A stretch of 64,000 nucleotides of DNA, taken from NCBI RefSeq assembly GCF_009933255.1, contig NZ_MAEI01000007.1:11141-75140 (forward strand), given 5' to 3'. A program made the position numbers and the translations under genes. This document shows, piece by piece, positions 1-10,261 of this stretch. The number at the start of each line of letters is the position of its first letter. The stretch's first letter is position 1. The DNA comes from Enterococcus diestrammenae (GTDB lineage Bacteria; Bacillota; Bacilli; Lactobacillales; Enterococcaceae). A model generated the notes under the pieces. That model ran no database searches and was not told the DNA's origin. It worked only from the letters and a program-made list of their open reading frames with translations.

Positions 1-611
1 TCCACCTCATTTATTTCTGGCTAAGGGACTTCCTACTATTAAAATACAAGAAAATATGGTTACCTACTAGAAATTGGCGGTTGTTCTTTGGCAACTGCTG
101 GTTGCATTCCCGTTGCAATCAGCAGTTTGACCTGGCAGCAACAGCAAACAGCGTCATCCTTACTACCAAAAGAATAACATGATTCCCTGGTAGAAAAAAG
201 CTAAAGGGTGGCATTGTTTATGCCGACTTAAGAGAAAACCGGCAAGATTCACCGGGTAAAGGCTGTTAGATTTTAGTCTCTACTAGCAAGGTGAAAGAAG
301 CTCCTTCATAAAGCCAACTATCATTAGACTTAGTAGGGTGAAAACTTGTCCAGTAGAATTGATATGACAGTAGCTTTAAATACTGAAATGGCTATAAAAT
401 TATTACTCATACAGTTACATCTTGCAGAAAGATAAACGAGTAACGACAAATTGCTTTGTATTTAGTATTTGCCAATCTAGCTATCCTTATATCAAAGTCT
501 AGGTCGCTAAATTTTTACCTTTTTCCAGCATCAAAAAGATGGCCTGATCCGCTCTTAATTCCTAATACATCAGCCTTTTTGGCGCATAGTTTTTTGTAAG
601 TTCTTCTTCCA
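1..611. repeat. Gene-free stretch with a decayed composite repeat (copy A)
   Basis: No credible gene lies before fba. Three modules shared with other intergenic sites can be seen. Module F (about 295-340) carries a TTCATAAAGCCA-type core. A palindromic MITE-like module (about 335-525) has ends that are imperfect inverted repeats: AGTAGAATTGATATGACAG on the left against ATATCAAAGTCTAGGTCGC on the right. A tail module (about 539-610) ends next to the fba terminator. Compare 28608-28764, 41916-42209, 48041-48190, 53853-53929 and 63690-63802. Positions 1-290 show nothing I can assign. Confidence 0.5.
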
Positions 612-656
612 CAAAAAAACTCCCACCACCGCAAAACTTGCAGTCGTGTGAGTTTT
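612..656 (-). terminator. fba terminator
   Basis: Read on the minus strand, AAACTCACAC and GGTGGGAGTTT pair imperfectly around a short loop and are followed by seven T. It sits about 28 nt after the fba stop codon. Confidence 0.75.
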
Positions 657-683
657 ATAGTTAGTGATTTAACTAGTTTTGAT

Positions 684-1553
684 TTAGGCTTTGTTAGCTG
701 AACCGAACCAGTCGATGTGTTCTTCTGCATCTTTAACGATGGCAGCTTTACCCGGAGCCAACAATTTACGAGGGTCAAATCCTTTACCTTCGTGGTCTTT
801 ACCAGCTTCAATGTATTCGCGAGTTGCTTTTGCAAATGACAATTGGAATTCAGTATTAACGTTGACTTTAGAAATCCCCATAGAGATTGCTTTTTCGATT
901 TGTTCTTGAGGGATACCAGAACCGCCGTGCAATACCAATGGCACATCTTCGCCGACAGCTTTAGCAATTTCAGCTAAGTGGTCGAATGCCAAACCTTGCC
1001 AGTTTTCAGGGTAAACACCGTGGATATTACCGATACCACATGCCAATGAGTCGATACCTGTACCAACCATTTGGACACATTCATTAATGTCAGCTAATTC
1101 GCCAGCACCGATGATTCCGTCTTCTTCACCGCCAATTGAACCAACTTCACATTCAACTGCGATACCTTTAGCATGAGCCGCTTCAACAACTTCACGAGCT
1201 TTTTTCAAGTTTTCTTCAAATGGCAAGTGAGAGCCATCGAACATAACTGAAGTGTAGCCAGCGTCGATACAAGCCATTGCTGCATCGTAGTCACCATGGT
1301 CCAAGTGGATAGCAACTGGTACAGTAATGTTCATAGATTCAACTAAGTTATTGATCAAGTTTACGATCAATTTGTAGCCACCCATGTATTTTGCTGCGCC
1401 CATTGAAGTTTGGATCATGACTGGAGCTTTTTTAGCTTCTGCTGCTTCCAAGAGTGCTTGAGTCCATTCCAAGTTGTTTGTGTTGTAGCCGCCGATTGCG
1501 TAACCGCCTTTACGAGCTGCTTTCAGAAATTCTGCTGATGATACTACTGGCAT
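684..1553 (-). CDS. fba: Fructose-bisphosphate aldolase, class II
   Basis: Cleaves fructose-1,6-bisphosphate to glyceraldehyde-3-phosphate and dihydroxyacetone phosphate in glycolysis, and runs in reverse in gluconeogenesis; cytosolic and zinc dependent. The 289-residue product has the normal length of the Gram-positive class II enzymes. Visible zinc or active-site signatures are HLDHGD (about residue 83), the ECEVGS glutamate (about 134), the NIHG histidine and LHGGSG. The start MPVVSS was chosen because AGGAGG lies 9 nt upstream; the frame stays open further upstream, but that extension has no family similarity and overlaps the likely promoter. Monocistronic, with its own terminator. Identity is secure. 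Confidence 0.97.
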   Translation of the reverse strand: MPVVSSAEFLKAARKGGYAIGGYNTNNLEWTQALLEAAEAKKAPVMIQTSMGAAKYMGGYKLIVNLINNLVESMNITVPVAIHLDHGDYDAAMACIDAGYTSVMFDGSHLPFEENLKKAREVVEAAHAKGIAVECEVGSIGGEEDGIIGAGELADINECVQMVGTGIDSLACGIGNIHGVYPENWQGLAFDHLAEIAKAVGEDVPLVLHGGSGIPQEQIEKAISMGISKVNVNTEFQLSFAKATREYIEAGKDHEGKGFDPRKLLAPGKAAIVKDAEEHIDWFGSANKA

Positions 1554-1615
1554 GATAAAATTCCTCCTAAAATTGAGTACTTTATTTGTTAAGCCGTGAC
1601 TTAACCAACGTCTAT

Positions 1616-1624
1616 ATTTTAGCA
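1616..1624 (-). promoter_or_regulatory. Possible extended -10 promoter of fba
   Basis: On the minus strand TGC-TAAAAT forms an extended -10 element about 60 nt upstream of the fba start. No good -35 hexamer is present at the proper distance, so this is tentative. Confidence 0.35.
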
Positions 1625-1922
1625 AAGTTATCCGATAAGCGCTAGTAATACCGCCTTATTCTTCTCGGATTTCCCTAAAAAAGGCGAAATTTTCCTATCT
1701 TTTTCAGAAAACTCATGATGGTTTAAGGAAAATAATCAAACCATGACAATTATCGCTACCGGCCTCGTTTCTGATACCCTACCTTTTTTGGAAATTTCTC
1801 CTTTCAAAGCAAAAAATCCCCTTCCCCTTGGTATAATGAAGCAAGTTAAAGCACAATCCTTTGCTTCTTAAAATGAACGTAAATATGAGAGGAAAAGGCT
1901 AGAAAGTAGGGAAAATAATCTG

Positions 1923-2579
1923 ATGATGTTTTGGAAAACCAGCTATTTCGCTGAAAATGCTAGTAAAAATCTGATCCGCACACCGGGAATTTGGGGCACC
2001 GCGGTCCTCGTCTTCTTACTGAGCCTGATCACTTTTTGTGGCGTCAACGGCTTTTATTTATTGAGCGATTGGTACCGAGAAGTCGCCACTGGTTTACGCG
2101 AAGCAGAAAATGGCACCGGTTCTCTGATTCAGCTGATCCAAGCTCCGTTGATCCCAATCCGCATCTTTCAAGGGCTTGCCCTTCTCGTCACACTCTGTGC
2201 CGGGGGAACGACGATTGCTTATTGTCATCGTAGTTTCCGTCTCTTCGCACAAACCCAGGAACAAGACTTTAAAATCATGAGTTTAATCGGTGAAAGCGTC
2301 AGGGGAATCAGTGGCGAATTTGCCCTCCAAAGTCTGCTGTTTCTAGGGACAATCTTGGGGATAGCCAGCATCGTTGCCAACCTCTTGTATTGGTTCAGCT
2401 TAGCCCCAGCTGTTTGTCATGATCGTTTCGGTAGCTTTGGCGCAATGCTGGTCGCTCTCGCTTCCGCTCATTTCCCGCTGATGGCCCTCGCTCTGAGCTA
2501 TGTGGCTTTGCGCTTATTTGGCTATGTCCGCCGGCTACTGTGGTCCTGGCTAGACGGTCGGTGGGCTGTCACGGCATAA
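1923..2579 (+). CDS. Four-helix membrane protein, FtsX-like topology
   Basis: Function unknown. The 218-residue product has hydrophobic segments at about 25-47, 72-92, 136-160 and 175-200. A soluble extracellular loop lies between the first two and a cytoplasmic stretch (FKIMSLIGESVRGI) between the second and third. This order, and the 'IMSLIG..' motif before the third helix, resemble the single FtsX domain of ABC-type permeases that drive cell-wall hydrolases (family knowledge). No FtsE-like ATPase is adjacent, so any partner would be elsewhere. It is a lone plus-strand gene between fba and pyrG. Its ribosome binding site is weak and the ATG at 1926 is an equal alternative. The FtsX link is inference. 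Confidence 0.6.
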   Translation: MMFWKTSYFAENASKNLIRTPGIWGTAVLVFLLSLITFCGVNGFYLLSDWYREVATGLREAENGTGSLIQLIQAPLIPIRIFQGLALLVTLCAGGTTIAYCHRSFRLFAQTQEQDFKIMSLIGESVRGISGEFALQSLLFLGTILGIASIVANLLYWFSLAPAVCHDRFGSFGAMLVALASAHFPLMALALSYVALRLFGYVRRLLWSWLDGRWAVTA

Positions 2580-2770
2580 ATGGTTGTCAATTAAAGGGCC
2601 GATCACCTTCACACAAACGGTTGGGATCGTCGACTTGCACAACGAAGACGTCATACCATTGACTTTTTCGAGGTCGCCTTACTTTTTGCAGATGAAATCG
2701 CAGGCTAAGGGCTAGCATCCGCTGATGATTTGTTATAGAAGAAAATTGAGGAATGAAGCCAAATTTACGA

Positions 2771-2816
2771 AAAAATGCAGAATTGGCGGCGTAATCGCCG
2801 CTGGTTCTGCATTTTT
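2771..2816. terminator. Bidirectional terminator between the FtsX-like gene and pyrG
   Basis: AAAAATGCAGAA..TTCTGCATTTTT closes a long stem with an inner GGCGGCG/CGCCGC helix. A and T tracts flank both sides, so it can stop transcripts from the converging gene 1923-2579 and from pyrG. Confidence 0.85.
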
Positions 2817-2859
2817 GATTAGACTTCGATTGAAGAAATGACACTTTTGTTACCGTCTC

Positions 2860-4470
<1,611 letters not shown>

Positions 4471-4543
4471 TCAAACTACTCCTTCTTGTATTTGTTGGTA
4501 AGCACTGTCGAACAATTTTTCAAGAAAGCTTCCTGAAAATAGA

Positions 4544-4575
4544 AAAGCTCCCTATCCAGATGAATAGGGAGCTTT
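4544..4575 (-). terminator. pyrG leader attenuator hairpin
   Basis: On the minus strand AAAGCTCCCTA and TAGGGAGCTTT form a perfect 11-bp stem with a 10-nt loop, followed by a T-rich run, between the promoter and the pyrG start. The 5' arm contains CTCCCT, the pyrimidine run that non-templated G residues at the 5' end of the transcript can pair with. Inference: under CTP shortage poly-G addition would open this terminator. Confidence 0.8.
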
Positions 4576-4611
4576 GAGATCACAGTTTGTGTACCCTCTT
4601 AAAAGGGTGCC

Positions 4612-4648
4612 CAAGTAGGATAATACAAGCTGAAGAATCAAAAGTCAA
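4612..4648 (-). promoter_or_regulatory. pyrG promoter with GGGC start site
   Basis: TTGACT (4643-4648), a 17-nt spacer and TATTAT (4620-4625) form a near-consensus sigma-A promoter. Seven bases after the -10 the transcript would begin with GGGC at 4612. This is the start sequence required for the reiterative G addition described for pyrG in Bacillus and lactic acid bacteria. Confidence 0.82.
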
Positions 4649-4765
4649 GGCGGATATTTTTTGAAAAGGCTTTTTCTAAAGAATCTCTTTTGCCAAGAAA
4701 TACCTAATCCTCCATCCCCAGCCCTGTGATATGATGGCAATAATCAAAACACAAGGAGCATACCG

Positions 4766-5374
4766 ATGACAAATGTTTTCAACCAATTAGCGAAAACTTA
4801 CGATACCCCACAACGCCAAGCCCTCGCTGAAACTATCTTAACCGAGATTCGCCCAGATTTTGCGGAAGCCAGCGACAAAACACTGTTAGACTATGGTGGC
4901 GGCACTGGTTTGCTTAGTCTCCCCTTAGCTTCCTTAGTCAAAGAAGTGGAACTTTTGGATCTCTCGGAGGAAATGAGTCACCTTGCCCAAGAAAAAGCCA
5001 CGATTGCGGGACTGGAAAACTTCACTAGTTTCCAAGGGGATTTACTGGGAGAACAGCCAGCCCTGACCCCACCGGATATCGTCCTAATGTCCTTGGTCTT
5101 ACTCCACATTCCTGATACGAAAGAGATATTAACAGCACTTTACCAACAGCTAACTCCCGGTGGGCAACTGATACTCGTGGATTTTGACACGAATCCTCTC
5201 GTCTCCCATCCAAAAGTCCACAGTGGCTTTGATCAAGGGCAACTACAGGAGCTGCTGCAAGCAATTGGCTTTACCCATATCAAAAGTCATACTTTCCACA
5301 CAGCGGATCACCTTTTCATGAACCAACCCGCTAGTATGTTTCATTTACGAGCTACTAAGCCTGCTATAGTGTAA
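4766..5374 (+). CDS. Class I SAM-dependent methyltransferase
   Basis: Predicted to move a methyl group from S-adenosylmethionine to an unknown acceptor; cytosolic. The 202-residue product has motif I LLDYGGGTGLLSL (about 41-53), the acidic LLDLSEEM after strand 2, motif II-like PDIVLMSLVLLHI and the post-motif PGGQLILVDF. It is a compact Methyltransf_11/25-type fold with no extra domain that would reveal the substrate. AAGGAG precedes the ATG. It runs opposite to its neighbours and ends in a terminator shared with glnA, so it is monocistronic. Confidence 0.85.
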   Translation: MTNVFNQLAKTYDTPQRQALAETILTEIRPDFAEASDKTLLDYGGGTGLLSLPLASLVKEVELLDLSEEMSHLAQEKATIAGLENFTSFQGDLLGEQPALTPPDIVLMSLVLLHIPDTKEILTALYQQLTPGGQLILVDFDTNPLVSHPKVHSGFDQGQLQELLQAIGFTHIKSHTFHTADHLFMNQPASMFHLRATKPAIV

Positions 5375-5394
5375 GTAGCTCCCGAGACCAAAAC

Positions 5395-5437
5395 AAACGC
5401 CTCGCCCCGAAGCAGTTTCCTTCGAGGCGAGGCGTTT
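5395..5437. terminator. Bidirectional terminator between the methyltransferase and glnA
   Basis: AAACGCCTCGCC and GGCGAGGCGTTT form a 12-bp stem with a nested CGAAG/CTTCG helix. It lies in the gap between the converging genes and has a T-rich tail on the minus side. Confidence 0.85.
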
Positions 5438-5454
5438 CCTGTTTGTATTGCTGA

Positions 5455-6795
5455 TTAATACAATTCCAAATACTGTTCCCGCTCCCATTCAGAGACGGTT
5501 TGTCTAAAGGAAGCCCACTCCATCCGTTTGGCTTCTTGGAAATTGGAGAAGATATGCTCTCCCAAAGCATCCACCATCACTTCGTTGACCCGTAACTCTT
5601 TGATCGCGTTGTGCAAGGTTGACGGTAGGTCTTGAATTTGAGCTTCTTTCCGTTCTTCTTCGGTCATGATGTAGATATTGCGATCGACTGCTGGTGGTGG
5701 TGTCAATTCATTTTTGATCCCATCCAAGCCGGCAGCCAAAAGTACCGCCATCGCCATGTACGGATTGGCTGATGGATCGACAGAACGCAATTCCAACCGT
5801 GTGGACAAGCCCCGTGATTCTGGTACGCGGATCAAAGGGGAACGGTTGCAACCAGACCAAGCCACATAAACTGGTGCTTCATACCCTGGAACCAAACGTT
5901 TGTAGGAGTTAACAATCGGGTTACAAACAGCGGTATAGGCCCGGGCGTGTTTCATCAAGCCCCCTAAGAAATGATAAGCCGTAGTGGACAATTGCAATTC
6001 TCCCTCTGGATCAAAGAAGGCATTTTCATCTCCTTTGAACATGGACATGTTGCAGTGCATCCCTGAACCATTGATCCCAAATAGTGGTTTTGGCATGAAG
6101 GTCGCATGCAAGCCATGTTTGCGAGCGATGGTTTTTACCACCAGTTTGAAGGTTTGGATATTGTCGCAGGCATCGACAACATCTGCGTATTTAAAGTCGA
6201 TTTCGTGCTGACCAGGAGCCACTTCATGGTGGGAAGCTTCCACTTCATAGCCCAAGTTTTCCAATTCCAACACGATATCCCGCCGGCAGTTTTCCCCAAG
6301 GTCAGTCGGAGCAAAATCGAAGTAGCCCCCCGCATCGTTTAAGTCAGTGGTAATATTGCCATCTTCATCCAGTTTGAACAGGAAGAATTCTGGTTCAGGA
6401 CCTAAATTGAAAGAAGTGAAGCCTAGTTCTTTCATTTTGCTTAGTTGCCGTTTTAAGTTTCCACGAGGATCCCCAGCAAAAGGAGTGCCATCTGGATTAT
6501 AGATATCACAAATCAAGCGTGCGACTTTGCCATGATCGCTTTCCCAAGGGAAGATCATCCAAGTCGATAAGTCTGGGTACAAGAACATATCGGATTCTTC
6601 AATCCGGACGAACCCTTCAATGGAAGACCCATCAAACATCATTTTGTTGTCCAAGACTTTTTTCAATTGGCTAACAGGCACTTCCACATTTTTAATTGTT
6701 CCCATGATGTCGGTAAACATCAACCGCAAGAAGCGGACATTCTCTTCATTAGCAATACGTTGGATATCTTCGGTTGTGTAATTTCCTTTTGGCAT
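5455..6795 (-). CDS. glnA: Glutamine synthetase, type I
   Basis: Makes glutamine from glutamate, ammonia and ATP, the entry point of nitrogen assimilation; a cytosolic dodecamer. The 446-residue product has the GSI-alpha size of Firmicutes. [10 protein letters not shown] (about 52-61) is the N-terminal signature, followed by the metal and ATP motifs around PEPEFFLF and [12 protein letters not shown], with NRSPLIRVP near residue 320. It lies directly downstream of glnR, as in the Bacillus and enterococcal glnRA operon, and should share the glnR promoter. In that family feedback-inhibited GlnA activates GlnR as a repressor (established for Bacillus, not shown here). The ATG follows AAGGATGGGG. 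Confidence 0.97.
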   Translation of the reverse strand: MPKGNYTTEDIQRIANEENVRFLRLMFTDIMGTIKNVEVPVSQLKKVLDNKMMFDGSSIEGFVRIEESDMFLYPDLSTWMIFPWESDHGKVARLICDIYNPDGTPFAGDPRGNLKRQLSKMKELGFTSFNLGPEPEFFLFKLDEDGNITTDLNDAGGYFDFAPTDLGENCRRDIVLELENLGYEVEASHHEVAPGQHEIDFKYADVVDACDNIQTFKLVVKTIARKHGLHATFMPKPLFGINGSGMHCNMSMFKGDENAFFDPEGELQLSTTAYHFLGGLMKHARAYTAVCNPIVNSYKRLVPGYEAPVYVAWSGCNRSPLIRVPESRGLSTRLELRSVDPSANPYMAMAVLLAAGLDGIKNELTPPPAVDRNIYIMTEEERKEAQIQDLPSTLHNAIKELRVNEVMVDALGEHIFSNFQEAKRMEWASFRQTVSEWEREQYLELY

Positions 6796-6838
6796 ACGAT
6801 CCCCATCCTTTTTGGCTTTTTTATTTCCTCAACACAGG

Positions 6839-7216
6839 CTACATCCGCGGCCCTTGCTGGTATGGATTTTTTTGATTTAGCCCACCTTGCGACAAAATTT
6901 CGTCATAAAAGATCCGTCTGACATCGTTGTCGGTGAGTGGCTTTTTAGCTTTGGCTTGTTTCTCTTGTTTTTGTTTCATTTCATAAGCATGCTTGATCCC
7001 CGCCATGTTCAGCCCATCGGAAAGATAGTCTTTGATTTCCAACAAAGTATCAATATCATTTAAGGAATACATGCGTCGATTCCCTTCGCTACGCTCTGGG
7101 TGAATCAAATCTTGTTCCTCGTAGTAACGAATCTGACGAGCGGTCAAATCGGTGAGCTTCATCACTGTGCCAATCGGAAAGACCGATAACGTCCGACGCA
7201 ATTCTTTTTCTCCCAT
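6839..7216 (-). CDS. glnR: Nitrogen regulator GlnR, MerR family
   Basis: DNA-binding repressor of nitrogen-assimilation genes, including its own operon. The 125-residue product has a MerR winged helix (MKLTDLTARQIRYYEE, about residues 19-34, then NRRMYSLNDI), a short dimerisation helix and a basic C-terminal tail ending near QQGPRM, which in GlnR is the part that senses GlnA. It precedes glnA with a 43-nt gap. A GlnR-type operator and a good promoter lie upstream (7356-7408). GAGGAGG-like sequence precedes the ATG. Confidence 0.95.
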   Translation of the reverse strand: MGEKELRRTLSVFPIGTVMKLTDLTARQIRYYEEQDLIHPERSEGNRRMYSLNDIDTLLEIKDYLSDGLNMAGIKHAYEMKQKQEKQAKAKKPLTDNDVRRIFYDEILSQGGLNQKNPYQQGPRM

Positions 7217-7355
7217 AGGAACCTCCTCTCCTCACAAAACCAATTTAGCTAGACCAATTAGTTACTAACAACTAGCGTGAGTTTTCCTTAGTCAAAAGCT
7301 TGATGATATCAAGTTTCGCTAAGATAAGATTTTGTGGTGGTGTGAACTTGTGATA

Positions 7356-7408
7356 ACTATACCAACCAAATAAAAATTCGTCAACGGCATATGTCAGGTT
7401 TTCTAACA
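7356..7408 (-). promoter_or_regulatory. glnRA promoter and GlnR operator
   Basis: On the minus strand TTGACG (7379-7384), 17 nt and TATAGT (7356-7361) form the promoter. Seven nucleotides upstream of the -35, TGTTA-N7-TGACA (7392-7408) fits the GlnR/TnrA consensus TGTNA-N7-TNACA. Read on the plus strand it is TGTCA-N7-TAACA. Confidence 0.82.
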
Positions 7409-7550
7409 TCGGAATACAAAAAATTTTCCGACAATTTAGAATTCCCTTTAGAACGGAGATTTCCCGGCCCGAAAAAGCCGAACATTATCAAATTTTTTTT
7501 GAAAAAAATTTACTTTGCCTCTTTACAGCACAAAATAGCCCAGAAAAAAC

Positions 7551-7583
7551 CGAGTATCCCCAAAAAATGTAGGAATACTCGGT
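7551..7583 (-). terminator. Terminator of the YnbB-type gene
   Basis: CCGAGTATTCC and GGGATACTCGG pair around an A/T loop and are followed by a T tract on the minus strand, just past the stop codon of 7602-8861. It should separate that gene from glnR. Confidence 0.85.
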
Positions 7584-7601
7584 GGTTGAGTTATTCAAGA
7601 T

Positions 7602-8861
7602 TTAGTTTACTTGGTGGTACACGGCATTTACCGCATTTGCCACGGCAATTTTGACGTGTTCATAAGTCAAACCGCCTTGAACATACAAGGAATACGGTTC
7701 GCGAATCGGACCATCCGCCGACAGTTCAATGGAAGCTCCTTGGACAAAGGTCCCGGCTGCCATGATGATATCGTCCTCATAGCCCGGCATATAAGAAGGA
7801 ATCGGTGCCACAAAGGCATCCACTGGCGAATAGGCTTGAATCGCTTGCGCAAATTTTACCATAGCTGCTTTTTCTTTCAAATCCACCAATTGAATCAAAT
7901 CTGTACGGGGATCATCCCAACGCGGTGTGGAGTCAATCCCATATTCTTCGAGTAAAGCCGCCGTGAAAACTGCACCACAAATCGCTTGGTTTACTACGTG
8001 AGGCGCCAAGAAAAAGCCCTGTAACATGTCAAACACCGTGTTCAACATCGCGCCCCCTTCAATCCCAATTCCTGGTGCCGACAATTGATAAGCACAGCGT
8101 TCCACCAACTCTTTGCGACCGGCAATATAGCCGCCAGTTTTGGCAATGCCACCACCAGGATTTTTGATCAATGAGCCTGCCATCAAATCGGCTCCTACTT
8201 GGGTGGGCTCCAATAGTTCGGCAAATTCGCCATAGCAGTTATCCACAAAAATCGTCACATCTGGTGCTACTGCTTTGACAAAGTCACACATTTCTTTGAT
8301 TTGCGCCACTGTAAAGGAGGGGCGGCTAGCGTATCCACGAGAGCGTTGAATGCCCACAACTTTGACTTCTGGGGTTAGCTTTTCTCGAATCCCGTCAAAA
8401 TCAACACTACCATCAGCCTGCAAATCGACTTGATCGTAAGCAATCCCCCATTCTTTCAAGGTACCGATACCATTACCAGCTAAACCGATGACTTCCATCA
8501 AGGTATCATAAGGAGTACCCGTGATGTAAAGAAGTTTTTCCCCTGGGCGTAGGCTCCCAAACAAAGCGGTAGCAATGGCGTGGGTCCCGGAAACAATCTG
8601 CGGGCGCACAATCGCAGCCTCTGCGCCAAAAACTTCTGCATAAACAGCTTCTAGCGCATCCCGTCCCATATCGTCATGCCCATAGCCAGTCGAAGGCATA
8701 AAATGGGTTTCCGAAATTTGTTGGTGGGTAAAGGCTTGCAAGACCTTCGCTTGATTTGACAACGCAATCTGGCGTAATTCCTCCAAGCGACCGGCAATTT
8801 TTTTATCCACTGTTTCTATTTTTGTCACTAATTCTGGTGCAAAACCTGTTGTCCAACTCAT
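7602..8861 (-). CDS. PLP-dependent YnbB/'aluminium resistance' family protein
   Basis: A fold-type I PLP enzyme related to cystathionine and methionine gamma-lyases. Homologues are labelled aluminium resistance protein or YnbB and their substrate is not settled. The product is 419 residues from the chosen ATG (MSWTTGF), which has GAGGAG upstream; the open 25-residue N-terminal extension has no ribosome binding site. The likely Schiff-base lysine is in SLIKNPGGG (about 235), preceded by VDNCYGEF. Position between hflX and glnR repeats the Bacillus ynbA(hflX)-ynbB-glnR-glnA order, which supports the family call. Confidence 0.85.
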   Translation of the reverse strand: MSWTTGFAPELVTKIETVDKKIAGRLEELRQIALSNQAKVLQAFTHQQISETHFMPSTGYGHDDMGRDALEAVYAEVFGAEAAIVRPQIVSGTHAIATALFGSLRPGEKLLYITGTPYDTLMEVIGLAGNGIGTLKEWGIAYDQVDLQADGSVDFDGIREKLTPEVKVVGIQRSRGYASRPSFTVAQIKEMCDFVKAVAPDVTIFVDNCYGEFAELLEPTQVGADLMAGSLIKNPGGGIAKTGGYIAGRKELVERCAYQLSAPGIGIEGGAMLNTVFDMLQGFFLAPHVVNQAICGAVFTAALLEEYGIDSTPRWDDPRTDLIQLVDLKEKAAMVKFAQAIQAYSPVDAFVAPIPSYMPGYEDDIIMAAGTFVQGASIELSADGPIREPYSLYVQGGLTYEHVKIAVANAVNAVYHQVN

Positions 8862-9015
8862 GTTACTCGCTCCTCGTTTTGAAAAGGCTAAGTAAGTAAA
8901 ACGACACCTACTTGCGCCTCCTGATTGTATGTTCAAAAGGTCCCGGGTTTACCAAACCCCTCACCTCATGTGCTAAAACAAACCGCCCCGAGTTTATCAG
9001 AGACAGTTTTGCCAG

Positions 9016-10242
9016 TTACCGTAAAACCCAACTATTAGCTGGCGCAAAGCCTTTGACCCGATAAGCTTCTTGCTCTTCCAAATAGTCTTCCCGCAATAGC
9101 AAGGTTTCTCGTTTGAGACGACTGAGCTCTTGACCGGCTGTTTGGGGAACGGTGACCGAATAAGGGGTCAAAATCTCCATTAAGCGCAGTTTGATTGCCT
9201 CCGTCAGTTCTTGTTTCCCCCGGCTGCTCTTGGCGGAAATCAAGACATTGGGAAACATCGTCGGTACAAACTGATTGGCCACAATGCGATCGGCTTTGTT
9301 ATAAACTGTCAATAAAGGAATTTGGTCAAACGCCAACTCTTTCATCAAGGCAACTACCGTTTGTTCCTGCTGGGGCCGATCTTCAGAGCTGACATCCACC
9401 ACATGCAATAGCAAATCCATGTTGCGACTTTCTTCCAGCGTCGAATGAAACGCATCGATCAGCTGTGTCGGCAAGTCTTGAATAAAACCAACCGTATCCG
9501 TCACCGTCACCTCGAAACCTTCCGTCAAGCGCCACCGTTTTGTCAAGGGATCCAAAGTTGCGAACAGTTCATCTTTTTCATAGGTATTGGCGCTGGTGAG
9601 AATGTTTAAAATAGTTGATTTGCCGGCATTGGTGTAGCCAATCAAGCCAATTTGAAAGACCCCTTGGCGCTTTTGCCGCGTGCGCTCCCGATGTGCGGCA
9701 ACTTCTTTGAGTTCTCGCTTGATATTGGTGATGCGCGTACGGATATGCCGCCGATCCGTTTCTAGCTTCGTTTCCCCAGGGCCTCGGGTTCCGATTCCGC
9801 CTCCTAGTCGAGAGAGATTTTTCCCTTGACCTGTCAAGCGCGGTAGCAAATAGTCCAACTGCGCCAATTCGACTTGTAGTTTTCCTTCTTTGGAGCGGGC
9901 CCGCATGGCAAAGATATCCAAAATCAGCTGCACCCGGTCAATGACTGGCACCCCCACCTCTTCTTGGATGAGAGACCCTTGCCGTGGAGTCAATTCATGG
10001 TTAAAAATCACCAAATCCGCTTCATGAGCTTCTACCAATTGCCGTAATTCTTGCAATTTTCCTTTACCGATGATGGTTTGTCGATCCACCTGGGGTCGTT
10101 TTTGTAATAAGGAAAAGCAAACTTCTCCCCGCGCCGTTTTGGTCAAACCCTTCAATTCCAACATGGATTCCCCAAAATTGCGGCGGGTTTCTTCTGTTTC
10201 CACCCCGACTAAAATCACTCGTTCCTGTTGTTCCACAGTCAC
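9016..10242 (-). CDS. hflX: Ribosome-associated GTPase HflX
   Basis: GTPase that binds 50S or 70S ribosomes and can split stalled or hibernating ribosomes (family knowledge). The 408-residue product has the N-terminal HflX domain (ERVILVGVETEE, then a glycine-rich linker with GGGIGTRGPGET near 180) and a G domain with Walker A GYTNAGKST (about 207), the G3 region DTVGFIQDLP and NKAD. The start appears to be GTG at 10242 with only a weak upstream GGGG. An IS607 element ends about 15 nt upstream, so the original leader may have been displaced. In related genomes hflX follows miaA. Confidence 0.95.
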   Translation of the reverse strand: MTVEQQERVILVGVETEETRRNFGESMLELKGLTKTARGEVCFSLLQKRPQVDRQTIIGKGKLQELRQLVEAHEADLVIFNHELTPRQGSLIQEEVGVPVIDRVQLILDIFAMRARSKEGKLQVELAQLDYLLPRLTGQGKNLSRLGGGIGTRGPGETKLETDRRHIRTRITNIKRELKEVAAHRERTRQKRQGVFQIGLIGYTNAGKSTILNILTSANTYEKDELFATLDPLTKRWRLTEGFEVTVTDTVGFIQDLPTQLIDAFHSTLEESRNMDLLLHVVDVSSEDRPQQEQTVVALMKELAFDQIPLLTVYNKADRIVANQFVPTMFPNVLISAKSSRGKQELTEAIKLRLMEILTPYSVTVPQTAGQELSRLKRETLLLREDYLEEQEAYRVKGFAPANSWVLR

Positions 10243-10261
10243 CCCGTTGCCAAAAATCTAT

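Noticed and set aside
515..967. Minus-strand open frame of 150 codons over the 3' part of fba
   Set aside because: It is an alternative frame of the fba gene that also runs through its terminator; lysine-rich, repetitive composition and no family features.
2587..2844. Minus-strand 85-codon open frame between 1923-2579 and pyrG
   Set aside because: It runs straight through the bidirectional terminator hairpin and has no good ribosome binding site.
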